Below are positions 43,321 through 50,736 of a stretch of 64,000 bases of DNA, piece after piece. Position numbers and translations under genes: made by a program. The notes under the pieces are model-generated. The model did not search any database. It was not told the origin of the DNA and saw only the letters and a list, made by a program, of their open reading frames with translations. This DNA comes from HGM13006 sp900757695 (GTDB taxonomy: Bacteria; Bacillota; Clostridia; Oscillospirales; Oscillospiraceae). The stretch spans positions 37,600-101,599 of the forward strand of contig CAUHNW010000011.1 of assembly GCA_959607825.1 (NCBI GenBank), given 5' to 3'. How positions within the stretch are numbered: the stretch's first letter is position 1; each line of letters opens with the position of its first letter.

Positions 43321-44214
43321 TTGAGTGAATTGAATTGCGGCACGATCATCCGTGCGCTCAGCGGTTTTTATGATGTAGATACCGGCACCGAGATCGTTCG
43401 GTGCCGGGCCAGAGGAAAGCTCCGAAAACTGGGGATTACCCCTCTGGTGGGGGATACCGCCATGTTCCAGCCCAGCGGTGACAGCGGATATTTACATGAG
43501 ATCCTGCCCCGGAAGAACAGCTTTGTCCGGCCGGCGGTAGCCAATGTGGATGTGCTGGTGATGATGGGCTGCGGTGTCAATCCGGTAACAGAGCCCTTCC
43601 TGATTGACCGGGTGGGAGCCATTGCGGCGGCACAGGGCGTGGAAACGCTGGTGCTGCTTACCAAGTGTGATTTGGATCCGGCAGACGAGCTCTATGAGAT
43701 CTACCAGCAGGCGGGGATCCCCGTACTGCGCACCAGCGCCGAAACCGGGCTGGGGGTGGAGACGGTGCGGGAACTGCTCCATGGAAAACTGGCGGCCTTC
43801 ACCGGAAATTCCGGTGTGGGAAAGTCCACCATGCTCAACGCACTGTTCCCGGAGGCCAATATGGAGACTGGGGAGGTCAGCGACAAGCTGGGCCGTGGAC
43901 GGCATACTACCCGGCATGTGGAGCTGTTCACGCTGCCCGATGGCACAAAGATCATGGATACCCCGGGCTTTTCCTCCTTTGACACGGATATGATGGACCT
44001 TGGGACTGCGGATACGCTGGCACAGGCATTTCCGGAATTTCGGCCCTATCTGGGTCATTGCCGGTTTGATGATTGCAGCCATGTGAGGGAACAGGGGTGC
44101 GCTGTTCTGGAAGCTCTCCGGCAGGGAAAGATCGGCGCCTCCCGGCATCAGAGCTATGTGCGGCTTTATGAAAAGATAAAGGAGTACAAAGAATGGGAGC
44201 ACAAAAAGTCCTGA
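43321..44214 (+). CDS. rsgA: Ribosome small-subunit-dependent GTPase A
   Basis: This 297-aa circularly permuted GTPase helps late 30S maturation. It has an N-terminal OB fold, then the G4 motif LTKCDLD before the G1 motif TGNSGVGKSTMLNAL and G3 DTPGF, and a C-terminal zinc site (CRFDDCSHVREQGC). The start is TTG 43321 with AAGGAG at 5 nt, 9 nt after the kinase stop. Its 3' end overlaps thiN by 22 nt. rpe, which usually sits between them in Bacillus, is missing here. Confidence 0.96.
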   Translation: MSELNCGTIIRALSGFYDVDTGTEIVRCRARGKLRKLGITPLVGDTAMFQPSGDSGYLHEILPRKNSFVRPAVANVDVLVMMGCGVNPVTEPFLIDRVGAIAAAQGVETLVLLTKCDLDPADELYEIYQQAGIPVLRTSAETGLGVETVRELLHGKLAAFTGNSGVGKSTMLNALFPEANMETGEVSDKLGRGRHTTRHVELFTLPDGTKIMDTPGFSSFDTDMMDLGTADTLAQAFPEFRPYLGHCRFDDCSHVREQGCAVLEALRQGKIGASRHQSYVRLYEKIKEYKEWEHKKS

Positions 44215-44828
44215 TTTTTGGTTCCATTTCCTGCGGAGATTGGAGCTTTCTTCAGCCTTACACCACATGGCCGGAGCTGGTGATCGCCGCAGACGGCGGC
44301 ATGGCCTGCGCCAAGGCTGCCGGATTTATCCCGACGATCTATGTTGGAGACAGCGATTCCGGCGGAAAGGCCGAGGCGGGTATGGAGTGTATTCCGCTGC
44401 CGGCGGAGAAGGACTGGACGGATCTTCAGGCGGCCTATGAGCTGGCGGTAAGCCGTGGGGCAAAGGATATCATCTTCACGGGCTGTACCGGCGGACGGCA
44501 GGATCATCACCTCTCTGCGGTGCAGCTGCTGGAAACGGCAGCACGGCAGGGCGTTCGTGCAAGGATTTTGGATCCATGGAACTGCATTGAGTTTTTGCTT
44601 CCCGGGACACATTGTGTTTGGAAACAGGACTATACCTATTTTTCGCTGATCCCGGTGGATCGGCTGTTGGAGCATGTGACCATCCGTGGGGCCAAATATC
44701 CCCTGCTGGATCGAACCACCCGCCGGGGTGACAGCCTGACGGTCAGCAATGAGTGGGTGGAGGATCCGGCCACGGTATCCTTTACCGGCGGCTGCTGCTA
44801 TCTGATCCATTCGGTAAATCCCCGATAA
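44193..44828 (+). CDS. thiN: Thiamine diphosphokinase
   Basis: This 211-aa enzyme transfers pyrophosphate from ATP to thiamine, giving the cofactor TPP. The family pattern is clear: VIAADGGMACAKAAGFIPTIYVGDSDS near the N-terminus (shown here as separate motifs AADGG and GDSDS), EKDWTDLQAA, TGCTGGRQDHHL and RRGDSLTVSN. The ATG lies inside rsgA with AAGGAG at 8 nt. It closes the conserved cluster and is followed by a terminator. Confidence 0.94.
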   Translation: MGAQKVLIFGSISCGDWSFLQPYTTWPELVIAADGGMACAKAAGFIPTIYVGDSDSGGKAEAGMECIPLPAEKDWTDLQAAYELAVSRGAKDIIFTGCTGGRQDHHLSAVQLLETAARQGVRARILDPWNCIEFLLPGTHCVWKQDYTYFSLIPVDRLLEHVTIRGAKYPLLDRTTRRGDSLTVSNEWVEDPATVSFTGGCCYLIHSVNPR

Positions 44829-44845
44829 TTTTATACAAGGTTTCA

Positions 44846-44880
44846 GACCTCCTGCATAGAATGTGCAGGGGGCGTTTTTT
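44846..44880 (+). terminator. Terminator after thiN, abutting the next start codon
   Basis: The 9-bp stem CCTCCTGCA/TGCAGGGGG (one G-U) is followed by CG and six T. The T run ends at the base before ATG 44881, and the right arm doubles as the purine-rich SD of that small ORF. Confidence 0.75.
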
Positions 44881-45024
44881 ATGATTCGGAAACGGGAGGC
44901 GTTGGGGCTTGCGCTGACAGCCTTTGGCATTGGGATGATCCTTTCTGTCCTGCTCAGCAGTGGACTTTGCCCGATTGTGATCGGTGGGGCAGCTATGATT
45001 GCGGGCTGTCTGCTGATCCGATAG
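44881..45024 (+). CDS. Small two-helix membrane protein, 47 aa, unknown function
   Basis: The ORF encodes 47 residues: a basic start MIRKREA, a first hydrophobic helix (about 8-27), a short LCP turn and a second helix (about 30-46). The SD would be AGGGGG inside the thiN terminator stem. It lies between thiN and sipL-spoIVA, where Bacillus has spoVM, but it does not resemble the 26-aa amphipathic SpoVM peptide. Coding is likely because the ORF is free of other features and shows a clean topology, but there is no direct proof. Confidence 0.55.
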   Translation: MIRKREALGLALTAFGIGMILSVLLSSGLCPIVIGGAAMIAGCLLIR

Positions 45025-45035
45025 GGCGTGAAACC

Positions 45036-45065
45036 GGCATATTTGGGACAGGCCGGGAATATACT
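45036..45065 (+). promoter_or_regulatory. Candidate sigma-E-type sporulation promoter for sipL-spoIVA
   Basis: GGCATATT (45036-45043) matches the Bacillus sigma-E -35 pattern in full. After exactly 14 nt, AATATACT (45058-45065) matches 6 of 8 positions of the -10 pattern. It lies 46 nt before the sipL start, and both downstream genes are mother-cell sporulation genes. A small hairpin CGGAGCC-TGT-GGCTCCG follows at 45079-45095, just upstream of the SD. Confidence 0.65.
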
Positions 45066-45111
45066 GCTTCTGAATAGCGGAGCCTGTGGCTCCGGGGAGG
45101 GAGTATATACC

Positions 45112-46635
45112 ATGAAATTGGAGTTTTTGACGGAACAGACCGCCTGCCTCATGCCGGTGCTCCGGGAGACGCGCACTGCGGAAGAAACGGCAGAGATAAT
45201 TCTGCCGGATTCCTGCCCGGATATTGATTCGGTGCTCTTTGTCAGCGGACTTGCCTTTTTCCGGGGGAAGGAGCTGACAGAGGGGAGGGCAACAGTATCG
45301 GTGGGGGTCAGTGCCATTGGGCTGGTGCAGCCGCAGGAGGCCGGTGTGCCGGAGCTTGCAGAGGCATACATTCCACTGAGCTTAAAACTGGAGGATCAGC
45401 GGATCCGTCCGGGGATGGAGATGGAGGTGCGGGTGATGCTCCGCCAACTGGACGGGCACCTGGTGAGCCCCAGAAAGGTGATGATCCGAGCCACGGTCAG
45501 TGCGGAAATCACCCTGTGGGAGCGTGTCACACAGGAGCATCTGGTGGACACTGCCCAGAAGGGGGTGTACATGCTCCATAAGACGGCGGCGGTCCGCTGC
45601 CTGCGGGCCATGGGAGAGAAAAATTATACCGTTGAGGATGTGGTGCGCCCCGATCCAAAGGGGGATATCCGGCAGATTGGCGGGATTCAGGCGGAGTTGC
45701 GGCATACAGACGCAAGGCTCACCGGGACCCGAGCTGTGCTGAAGGGTGAGGCGGAGCTTCGTTTTTTGTGCTTTGATGGAGAGGGACAGTGCAGAGCCGG
45801 CACGGCAGTGCTGCCGTTTTCACAGTACATCGATCTGGGAGACTGCGAGGATCAGGACGAGCTTCAGCTGTGGAGCTGCCTTACAGGGCTGGATGCGGAG
45901 CCGAGTGTAGATGGTACCGGAGTGAATGTGACCATTCAGATCCTTACAGCGGCAAAGGCTTGGGGCAGACGGGAGATCCCATATACAGCGGATCTCTACA
46001 GCACCATGGGAGATACCGCACTGGAATGGCAGGACAGCAGCTATGAATCCCTGCTGGACCGGCAGTATTTTACGCCCACCGGCAGCGGCGATGTCTCCGG
46101 GGATTTTCAGCAGCTGATGTTTGCCTCCTGCATGCAGGGAGAGGGGAGCCATGTGCGCAATGGGGAGCTGGTGGAGCTGACGCTGCCTGTAACGGCAGCT
46201 GTGCTCTGGCAGGATACACAGGGAGCACTGCGGGCCGGAACGGCACGGGTGCAGCTGGAAGCATCTTCCCGGGCTGCGGAGGACTGCCGGTTTACGCTGA
46301 CAGGAGACGGCCTTGCGGCCACAGCGTCCCCGGGGACAGAAGGGCTGACGGTAAAGGTCAGCGGCACCTTGGAGGTGGATTCCTACGGCGGATGCAGCAT
46401 CCGAGAGGTGGTGGGCGCAGAGCTTACCGAGCAGCCCGCAGGCGCTGCGGGACCATCCCTGATGATCCGGCGGGTACGACCGGAGGAAACCCTGTGGGAG
46501 ATCGCCAAGGCGGCAAAGACCACAGAAGCGGCCATCCGCGGGGCCAATGGCTTGTCGGAGGGAGATACGCCTACGGGAATGCTGCTGATCCCCCGGAGCA
46601 GAGTATGCGGCAGCGTGGACGATGCGGGCAAGTAG
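45112..46635 (+). CDS. sipL: SipL-like spore coat morphogenesis protein (DUF3794/SPOCS + LysM)
   Basis: This protein of about 507 aa has repeated DUF3794 (SPOCS) modules across residues 1-430 (for example TAEETAEIILPDSCPDIDSV and YTVEDVVRPDPKGDI) and a C-terminal LysM domain (about 445-495, starting RRVRPEETLWEIAK). In Clostridioides difficile, SipL binds SpoIVA through its LysM domain to build the coat base layer on the forespore. The ATG has GGAGGGAG at 8 nt. It is followed 21 nt later by spoIVA, which strongly supports the identification. Confidence 0.85.
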   Translation: MKLEFLTEQTACLMPVLRETRTAEETAEIILPDSCPDIDSVLFVSGLAFFRGKELTEGRATVSVGVSAIGLVQPQEAGVPELAEAYIPLSLKLEDQRIRPGMEMEVRVMLRQLDGHLVSPRKVMIRATVSAEITLWERVTQEHLVDTAQKGVYMLHKTAAVRCLRAMGEKNYTVEDVVRPDPKGDIRQIGGIQAELRHTDARLTGTRAVLKGEAELRFLCFDGEGQCRAGTAVLPFSQYIDLGDCEDQDELQLWSCLTGLDAEPSVDGTGVNVTIQILTAAKAWGRREIPYTADLYSTMGDTALEWQDSSYESLLDRQYFTPTGSGDVSGDFQQLMFASCMQGEGSHVRNGELVELTLPVTAAVLWQDTQGALRAGTARVQLEASSRAAEDCRFTLTGDGLAATASPGTEGLTVKVSGTLEVDSYGGCSIREVVGAELTEQPAGAAGPSLMIRRVRPEETLWEIAKAAKTTEAAIRGANGLSEGDTPTGMLLIPRSRVCGSVDDAGK

Positions 46636-46656
46636 GGCCCGGAAGGAGGAGAACAC

Positions 46657-48129
46657 TTGAACAGCATCTATGAGGAAATCGGGAAACGAACCGATGGAAA
46701 TATCTATCTGGCTGTTGTGGGGCCGGTGCGCACGGGAAAGTCCACCTTTGCAAAGCGGTTTATGGAGCAGCTGGTGATCCCGTCCATTGAAAACGTCTAT
46801 CATCGGGAGCGTGCCAGAGACGAACTGCCCCAGAGTGGTTCCGGGAAAACCATCACCACCTCGGAGCCCAAATTTATTCCGGAACAGGCGGTGGAGATCT
46901 CACCGGACGGAGAAGCCCGGCTTCGGGTGCGCCTCATTGACTCGGTGGGCTATATGGTGTCCGGGGCCGTGGGCGCAGAGGAGGACGGACAGCCGAGAAT
47001 GGTGACAACGCCATGGTATGACCATGAGATCCCCATGACCCAGGCAGCAGAGCTGGGAACCAGGAAGGTCATGGAGGATCACTGTACCATTGGCGTGGTG
47101 GTGACCACCGATGGAAGCATCACCGATATCCCGAGGGACGACTATCTGGAGCCGGAGGCACGGTCTGTGGGAGACATGAAGCAGACGGGGAAGCCCTTTC
47201 TGGTGCTGCTGAACTCCCGGTATCCGGACGCCGCCGAGACCCAGCTGCTGGCGCAGCAGCTGGAGCAGCAGTATGGAGTCAGTGTGCTTCCGGTGAACTG
47301 CCTGACCATGGAGCAGGAGGACATACTGGAAATTCTTCAGCAGCTTTTGTATGCGTTCCCGGTGGAACAGCTGAATTTCTATCTGCCCGGGTGGGTGGGA
47401 GCCTTGCCGGAGGATCATCCGATCAAGCAGGCGCTGTATCCACAGCTGCTGTCCATGGCCCAGCGCACCGAACATCTGCGGGACGCCAGAGCGGTGTTTG
47501 CAGAGCTACCGGATAACGTCTCCTTCTCCGGAATGGACATCACCGGACTCAGCCCCGGCACCGGTATTGTGGAGATTCGGCTGACCTTTCCGGAGGCCAT
47601 GTTCTATCAGGTACTCAGTCAGGAAACCGGGGTGGAGATCCGAGACGATGCGGAGCTCATGGAACATCTTCGGCAGCTGGGCGAGATCAAACGGGAATAT
47701 GACCGGGTGTCCGGGGCACTGGAGCAGGTTCGGGCCACCGGCTACGGCATTGTGATGCCGACCACAGAGGAGATGCATCTGGAGGTCCCGGAGATCCTGC
47801 GGAAAAACGGCAGCTATGGGGTAAAGCTTAAGGCTTCGGCGCCCTCAATCCACATGCTCCGGGCAGATATCACCACCGTGCTGACGCCCATGGTGGGAGA
47901 CGAAAAACAGTCGGAGGATCTGGTGAACTATCTGCTGTCGGAATATGAGGGGAATACGGAGAAGCTCTGGGAGAGCAATATTTTTGGAAAATCCCTCTTT
48001 GAGCTGGTCAGCGAGGGCCTCAATTCCAAGCTCAGCCGGATGCCGGATGAAGCGCGGACAAAGCTCCGGCAGACCATCAGCCGCATCATTAACGAGGGGA
48101 GCGGCGGCCTGATCTGCATTATCCTATAG
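46657..48129 (+). CDS. spoIVA: Stage IV sporulation protein A, coat-basement ATPase
   Basis: This 490-aa protein is the length of Bacillus SpoIVA (492). It is a cytoskeletal ATPase that polymerises on the forespore surface as the foundation of the spore coat. It has the Walker A GPVRTGKS at 22-29, the N-terminal YEEIGKRTDGNIYLAVVGP block, LIDSVGYMV, TTDGSI and the conserved C-terminal GLICIIL. Translation starts at TTG 46657 with GGAGGA at 6 nt. It is co-oriented with sipL, 21 nt apart, and a terminator follows. Confidence 0.97.
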   Translation: MNSIYEEIGKRTDGNIYLAVVGPVRTGKSTFAKRFMEQLVIPSIENVYHRERARDELPQSGSGKTITTSEPKFIPEQAVEISPDGEARLRVRLIDSVGYMVSGAVGAEEDGQPRMVTTPWYDHEIPMTQAAELGTRKVMEDHCTIGVVVTTDGSITDIPRDDYLEPEARSVGDMKQTGKPFLVLLNSRYPDAAETQLLAQQLEQQYGVSVLPVNCLTMEQEDILEILQQLLYAFPVEQLNFYLPGWVGALPEDHPIKQALYPQLLSMAQRTEHLRDARAVFAELPDNVSFSGMDITGLSPGTGIVEIRLTFPEAMFYQVLSQETGVEIRDDAELMEHLRQLGEIKREYDRVSGALEQVRATGYGIVMPTTEEMHLEVPEILRKNGSYGVKLKASAPSIHMLRADITTVLTPMVGDEKQSEDLVNYLLSEYEGNTEKLWESNIFGKSLFELVSEGLNSKLSRMPDEARTKLRQTISRIINEGSGGLICIIL

Positions 48130-48133
48130 CATT

Positions 48134-48181
48134 CAGCCCATGGGGCGGGGGAGCATTCCCCCTGCTCTGTGGGCTATTTTT
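48134..48181 (+). terminator. Terminator after spoIVA
   Basis: The nested stem AGCCCA..GGGGG/CCCCC..TGGGCT is followed by ATTTTT, 5 nt after the stop. Confidence 0.85.
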
Positions 48182-48262
48182 ACTTGTATCTTCCGAATAA
48201 ATCGTGTACAATGGAGAAAAATAGCCGGGCCACCAAGACCCGCCGGAAGAGAGGAACGCAAA

Positions 48263-48643
48263 ATGTCATATCAGGAGAAAGCAACGCAGCTGCATGAAGC
48301 CGGAAACAACTGCTGTCAGGCAGTGCTGGGGGCGTGCTGTGAAAAATGGGATATGGATGCCGATACAGCCTACCGGCTGGGGGCATTTTTTGGCGGCGGT
48401 ATGCGCCGGGGGCAGGTTTGCGGTGCACTGACCGGAGCCCTGATGGCCTTGGGCATGGAATACGGCGATGAGAACAACCGGAAAAGCACCAAGTCCATTG
48501 AGCTGATGAAGGCGTTTCAGCAGGAATTCGGTTCGGTACTCTGTAAGGAGCTTCTGGGCGAAGATGGGAAAAAGAAGAAAGAGCTATGTCCGGTGCTGAT
48601 CAAGTTTTGCGCCGACTATCTTGAAAAGGAGTTTTCGGAATGA
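48263..48643 (+). CDS. C_GCAxxG_C_C family putative redox protein
   Basis: This 126-aa cytosolic protein carries the family cysteines: NNCCQAV, GACCEKW, the signature VCGALTGALMALG, then VLCKELLG and ELCPVLIKFC. The pattern suggests a metal- or disulfide-based redox role, but the reaction is unknown. The ATG at 48263 has GAGAGG at 8 nt; the frame continues upstream without a site. It overlaps gpmI by 4 nt (ATGA), so the two are made together, an unusual pairing for a glycolytic gene. Confidence 0.85.
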   Translation: MSYQEKATQLHEAGNNCCQAVLGACCEKWDMDADTAYRLGAFFGGGMRRGQVCGALTGALMALGMEYGDENNRKSTKSIELMKAFQQEFGSVLCKELLGEDGKKKKELCPVLIKFCADYLEKEFSE

Positions 48644-50217
48644 ATAAACCGGTTGTTCTGGTAATCATGGATGGTGTAGGATTGGGAGATGGCGGCCCCG
48701 GCGATGCGGTGGCGAAGGCCCATACCCCCAATTTGGATCGGATGCTTGCGGAGCATCCCCATACAAAACTCAAGGCCCACGGCACGGCGGTGGGGCTGCC
48801 CACGGACGAGGATATGGGAAACTCGGAGGTTGGGCATAATACCCTTGGGTGCGGACAGATCTATGCCCAGGGGGCAAAGCTGGTGGGGCAGAGCCTTTCG
48901 TCCGGCGCAATCTATCAGTCCAAAGCATGGACAGAGCTGATTGACCATGTAAAGTCCTCCGGAGGAGCACTCCATTTTCTCGGCCTGCTCTCGGATGGTA
49001 ATGTGCATTCCCATATGGATCATTTGCTCTCTATGCTGAAAGCGGCCAAAGCGGAGGGCATCCGCCGGGTATACTGCCACATTCTGCTGGATGGCCGGGA
49101 TGTTCCGGCAACTTCCGCACTCATTTATGTAGAAAAGCTGGAACTGGCATTGGCAGCACTGAATGACGATTCCTTTACCGGCAGGATCGCCTCCGGCGGC
49201 GGACGCATGTATATCACCATGGATCGCTATGAGGCGGACTGGGATATGGTGGCGCGGGGCTTCCAGTGCCATGTGCATGGCGTGGGACGCCAGTTCCCGG
49301 ACGCCAAAACAGCCATCGAGACCTACCGGGAAGAGACCGGCTGCATCGATCAGGATCTCCGTGAGTTTGTCATTGCAGAGCATGGTAAGCCCGTGGGAAT
49401 GGTGCAGCCCGGAGACAGCATGATTCTCTTTAATTTCCGGGGAGACCGGGCGCTGGAGATCAGCCGGGCCTTTGACGATCCCGATTTCGATCGGTTTGAC
49501 CGGGGGAATTTCCATGACGTGCTGTACGCAGGGATGCTGGAATATGACGGAGATGCCCATATCCCGTCCCGGTATCTGGTCGAGCCGCCGAAGATCGAGC
49601 ATACCCTGACGGAGCTTCTGGTGGGACAGGGCATCAACGAATATGCGCTTTCGGAAACCCAGAAGTACGGCCATGTGACCTATTTCTGGAACGGCAACCG
49701 CAGCGGAAAGGTCAGCGAGGAACTTGAGACCTACGAGGAGATCCCATCGGATAACTGCCCCTTCAATGAAAAGCCTGCAATGAAGTGCGTGGAGATTGCG
49801 GACCACCTGGTGGAGGCCATGGAGTCGGGGAAATACGGCTTCCTGCGCTGCAACTTCCCCAACGGGGATATGGTGGGCCACACCGGGGATTTTGACGCAG
49901 TGGTGACTTCAATGGAAGCACTGGATGTACAGCTTGGGCGGATTCAAAAGGCGGCGGAGCAGCTGGGGTATGTGCTCTGTGTCACTGCCGACCATGGAAA
50001 TGCGGATGTCATGCTGGAAAAAAATAAAAAGGGTGCGTATCAGGTGCGCACAGCCCATAGTCTCAGCCCGGTTCCGTTCGTAATCTGCGGATGGGAGGGC
50101 AGCCTCCGGCAGGAGGGGTGCGGCCTTTCCAACGTTGCGGCAACCGTAGCGGAGCTGTTGGGACTGGAGCCGCCCAAGCAGTGGGAGCCGTCCCTTCTGA
50201 ACCACGAAAATCCGTAA
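48640..50217 (+). CDS. gpmI: 2,3-bisphosphoglycerate-independent phosphoglycerate mutase
   Basis: This 525-aa alkaline-phosphatase-superfamily enzyme interconverts 3- and 2-phosphoglycerate using Mn ions in glycolysis and gluconeogenesis. IMDGVGLG holds the first metal Asp, MGNSEVGH holds the phospho-accepting Ser62, and LLDGRDVP, NFPNGDMVGHTG and TADHGNADVM are present. Clostridial endospores rely on the pH-sensitive iPGM to store 3-phosphoglycerate, so a role in spores is plausible. It stands alone apart from the overlapping redox gene. Confidence 0.96.
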   Translation: MNKPVVLVIMDGVGLGDGGPGDAVAKAHTPNLDRMLAEHPHTKLKAHGTAVGLPTDEDMGNSEVGHNTLGCGQIYAQGAKLVGQSLSSGAIYQSKAWTELIDHVKSSGGALHFLGLLSDGNVHSHMDHLLSMLKAAKAEGIRRVYCHILLDGRDVPATSALIYVEKLELALAALNDDSFTGRIASGGGRMYITMDRYEADWDMVARGFQCHVHGVGRQFPDAKTAIETYREETGCIDQDLREFVIAEHGKPVGMVQPGDSMILFNFRGDRALEISRAFDDPDFDRFDRGNFHDVLYAGMLEYDGDAHIPSRYLVEPPKIEHTLTELLVGQGINEYALSETQKYGHVTYFWNGNRSGKVSEELETYEEIPSDNCPFNEKPAMKCVEIADHLVEAMESGKYGFLRCNFPNGDMVGHTGDFDAVVTSMEALDVQLGRIQKAAEQLGYVLCVTADHGNADVMLEKNKKGAYQVRTAHSLSPVPFVICGWEGSLRQEGCGLSNVAATVAELLGLEPPKQWEPSLLNHENP

Positions 50218-50243
50218 TATACTGGGGAAAAGCAAATTTCCTC

Positions 50244-50272
50244 TTGTGCTTTCCGCAAAAATGTAATACAAT
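50244..50272 (+). promoter_or_regulatory. Promoter of yloU-yloV
   Basis: TTGTGC (50244-50249) is 17 nt from TACAAT (50267-50272), 57 nt before the Asp23-family start. Confidence 0.6.
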
Positions 50273-50329
50273 ATCCTGAGGTGTCCTTTCAGGATGCCCA
50301 GCGACACATGACAAAGGAGGTCAATCCTT

Positions 50330-50683
50330 ATGATGCGTTATCAGACGGACAAGGGTGTTGTTACCATCAGTAGCGATGTATTTACGAATATTGCAGGTAT
50401 GGCTGCGTCCAATTGCTTCGGCGTAAAGGGCATGGCAGTCCGGTCAGTAACTGACGGATTGGTGCATCTGCTCCGCCGTGAGGCCATGGGCAAGGGTGTG
50501 CTTGTTACCTATAATGAGGACGAATCCGTTACCATCGACCTTCATGTAGTGATGGATCACGGCATCAATATTGCTGCAGTGTGCCCTGCGATTATCAATG
50601 AGGTCAGCTATGTCGTGTCCAAGACCACCGGTGTACCGGTGAAGACAGTGAATGTCTATATTGATTCCATCAGCGTGGACTGA
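50330..50683 (+). CDS. Asp23/Gls24 family protein (YloU-like)
   Basis: This 117-aa protein belongs to the Asp23/Gls24 envelope-stress family; YloU members are encoded before yloV in most Firmicutes. The core GVVTISSDVFTNIAGMAASN and the VTIDLHVVMDHGINIAAVCP segment, plus VNVYIDSIS at the end, are typical. There are no membrane segments. An AAGGAGG SD precedes two adjacent ATG codons; the first is used. The spacing and order match the Bacillus yloU-yloV pair. Confidence 0.93.
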   Translation: MMRYQTDKGVVTISSDVFTNIAGMAASNCFGVKGMAVRSVTDGLVHLLRREAMGKGVLVTYNEDESVTIDLHVVMDHGINIAAVCPAIINEVSYVVSKTTGVPVKTVNVYIDSISVD

Positions 50684-50736
50684 GCGGAATGCCTATGATT
50701 TCGATGGGCCAAGCCCATCCCGGAGGTGCAACACAC

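Noticed and set aside
44833..44862. A second sigma-E promoter before the 47-aa ORF (CATAGAAT as -10)
   Set aside because: The -10 match is good but lies inside the thiN terminator stem, and no ATA-type -35 occurs at 13-15 nt spacing.
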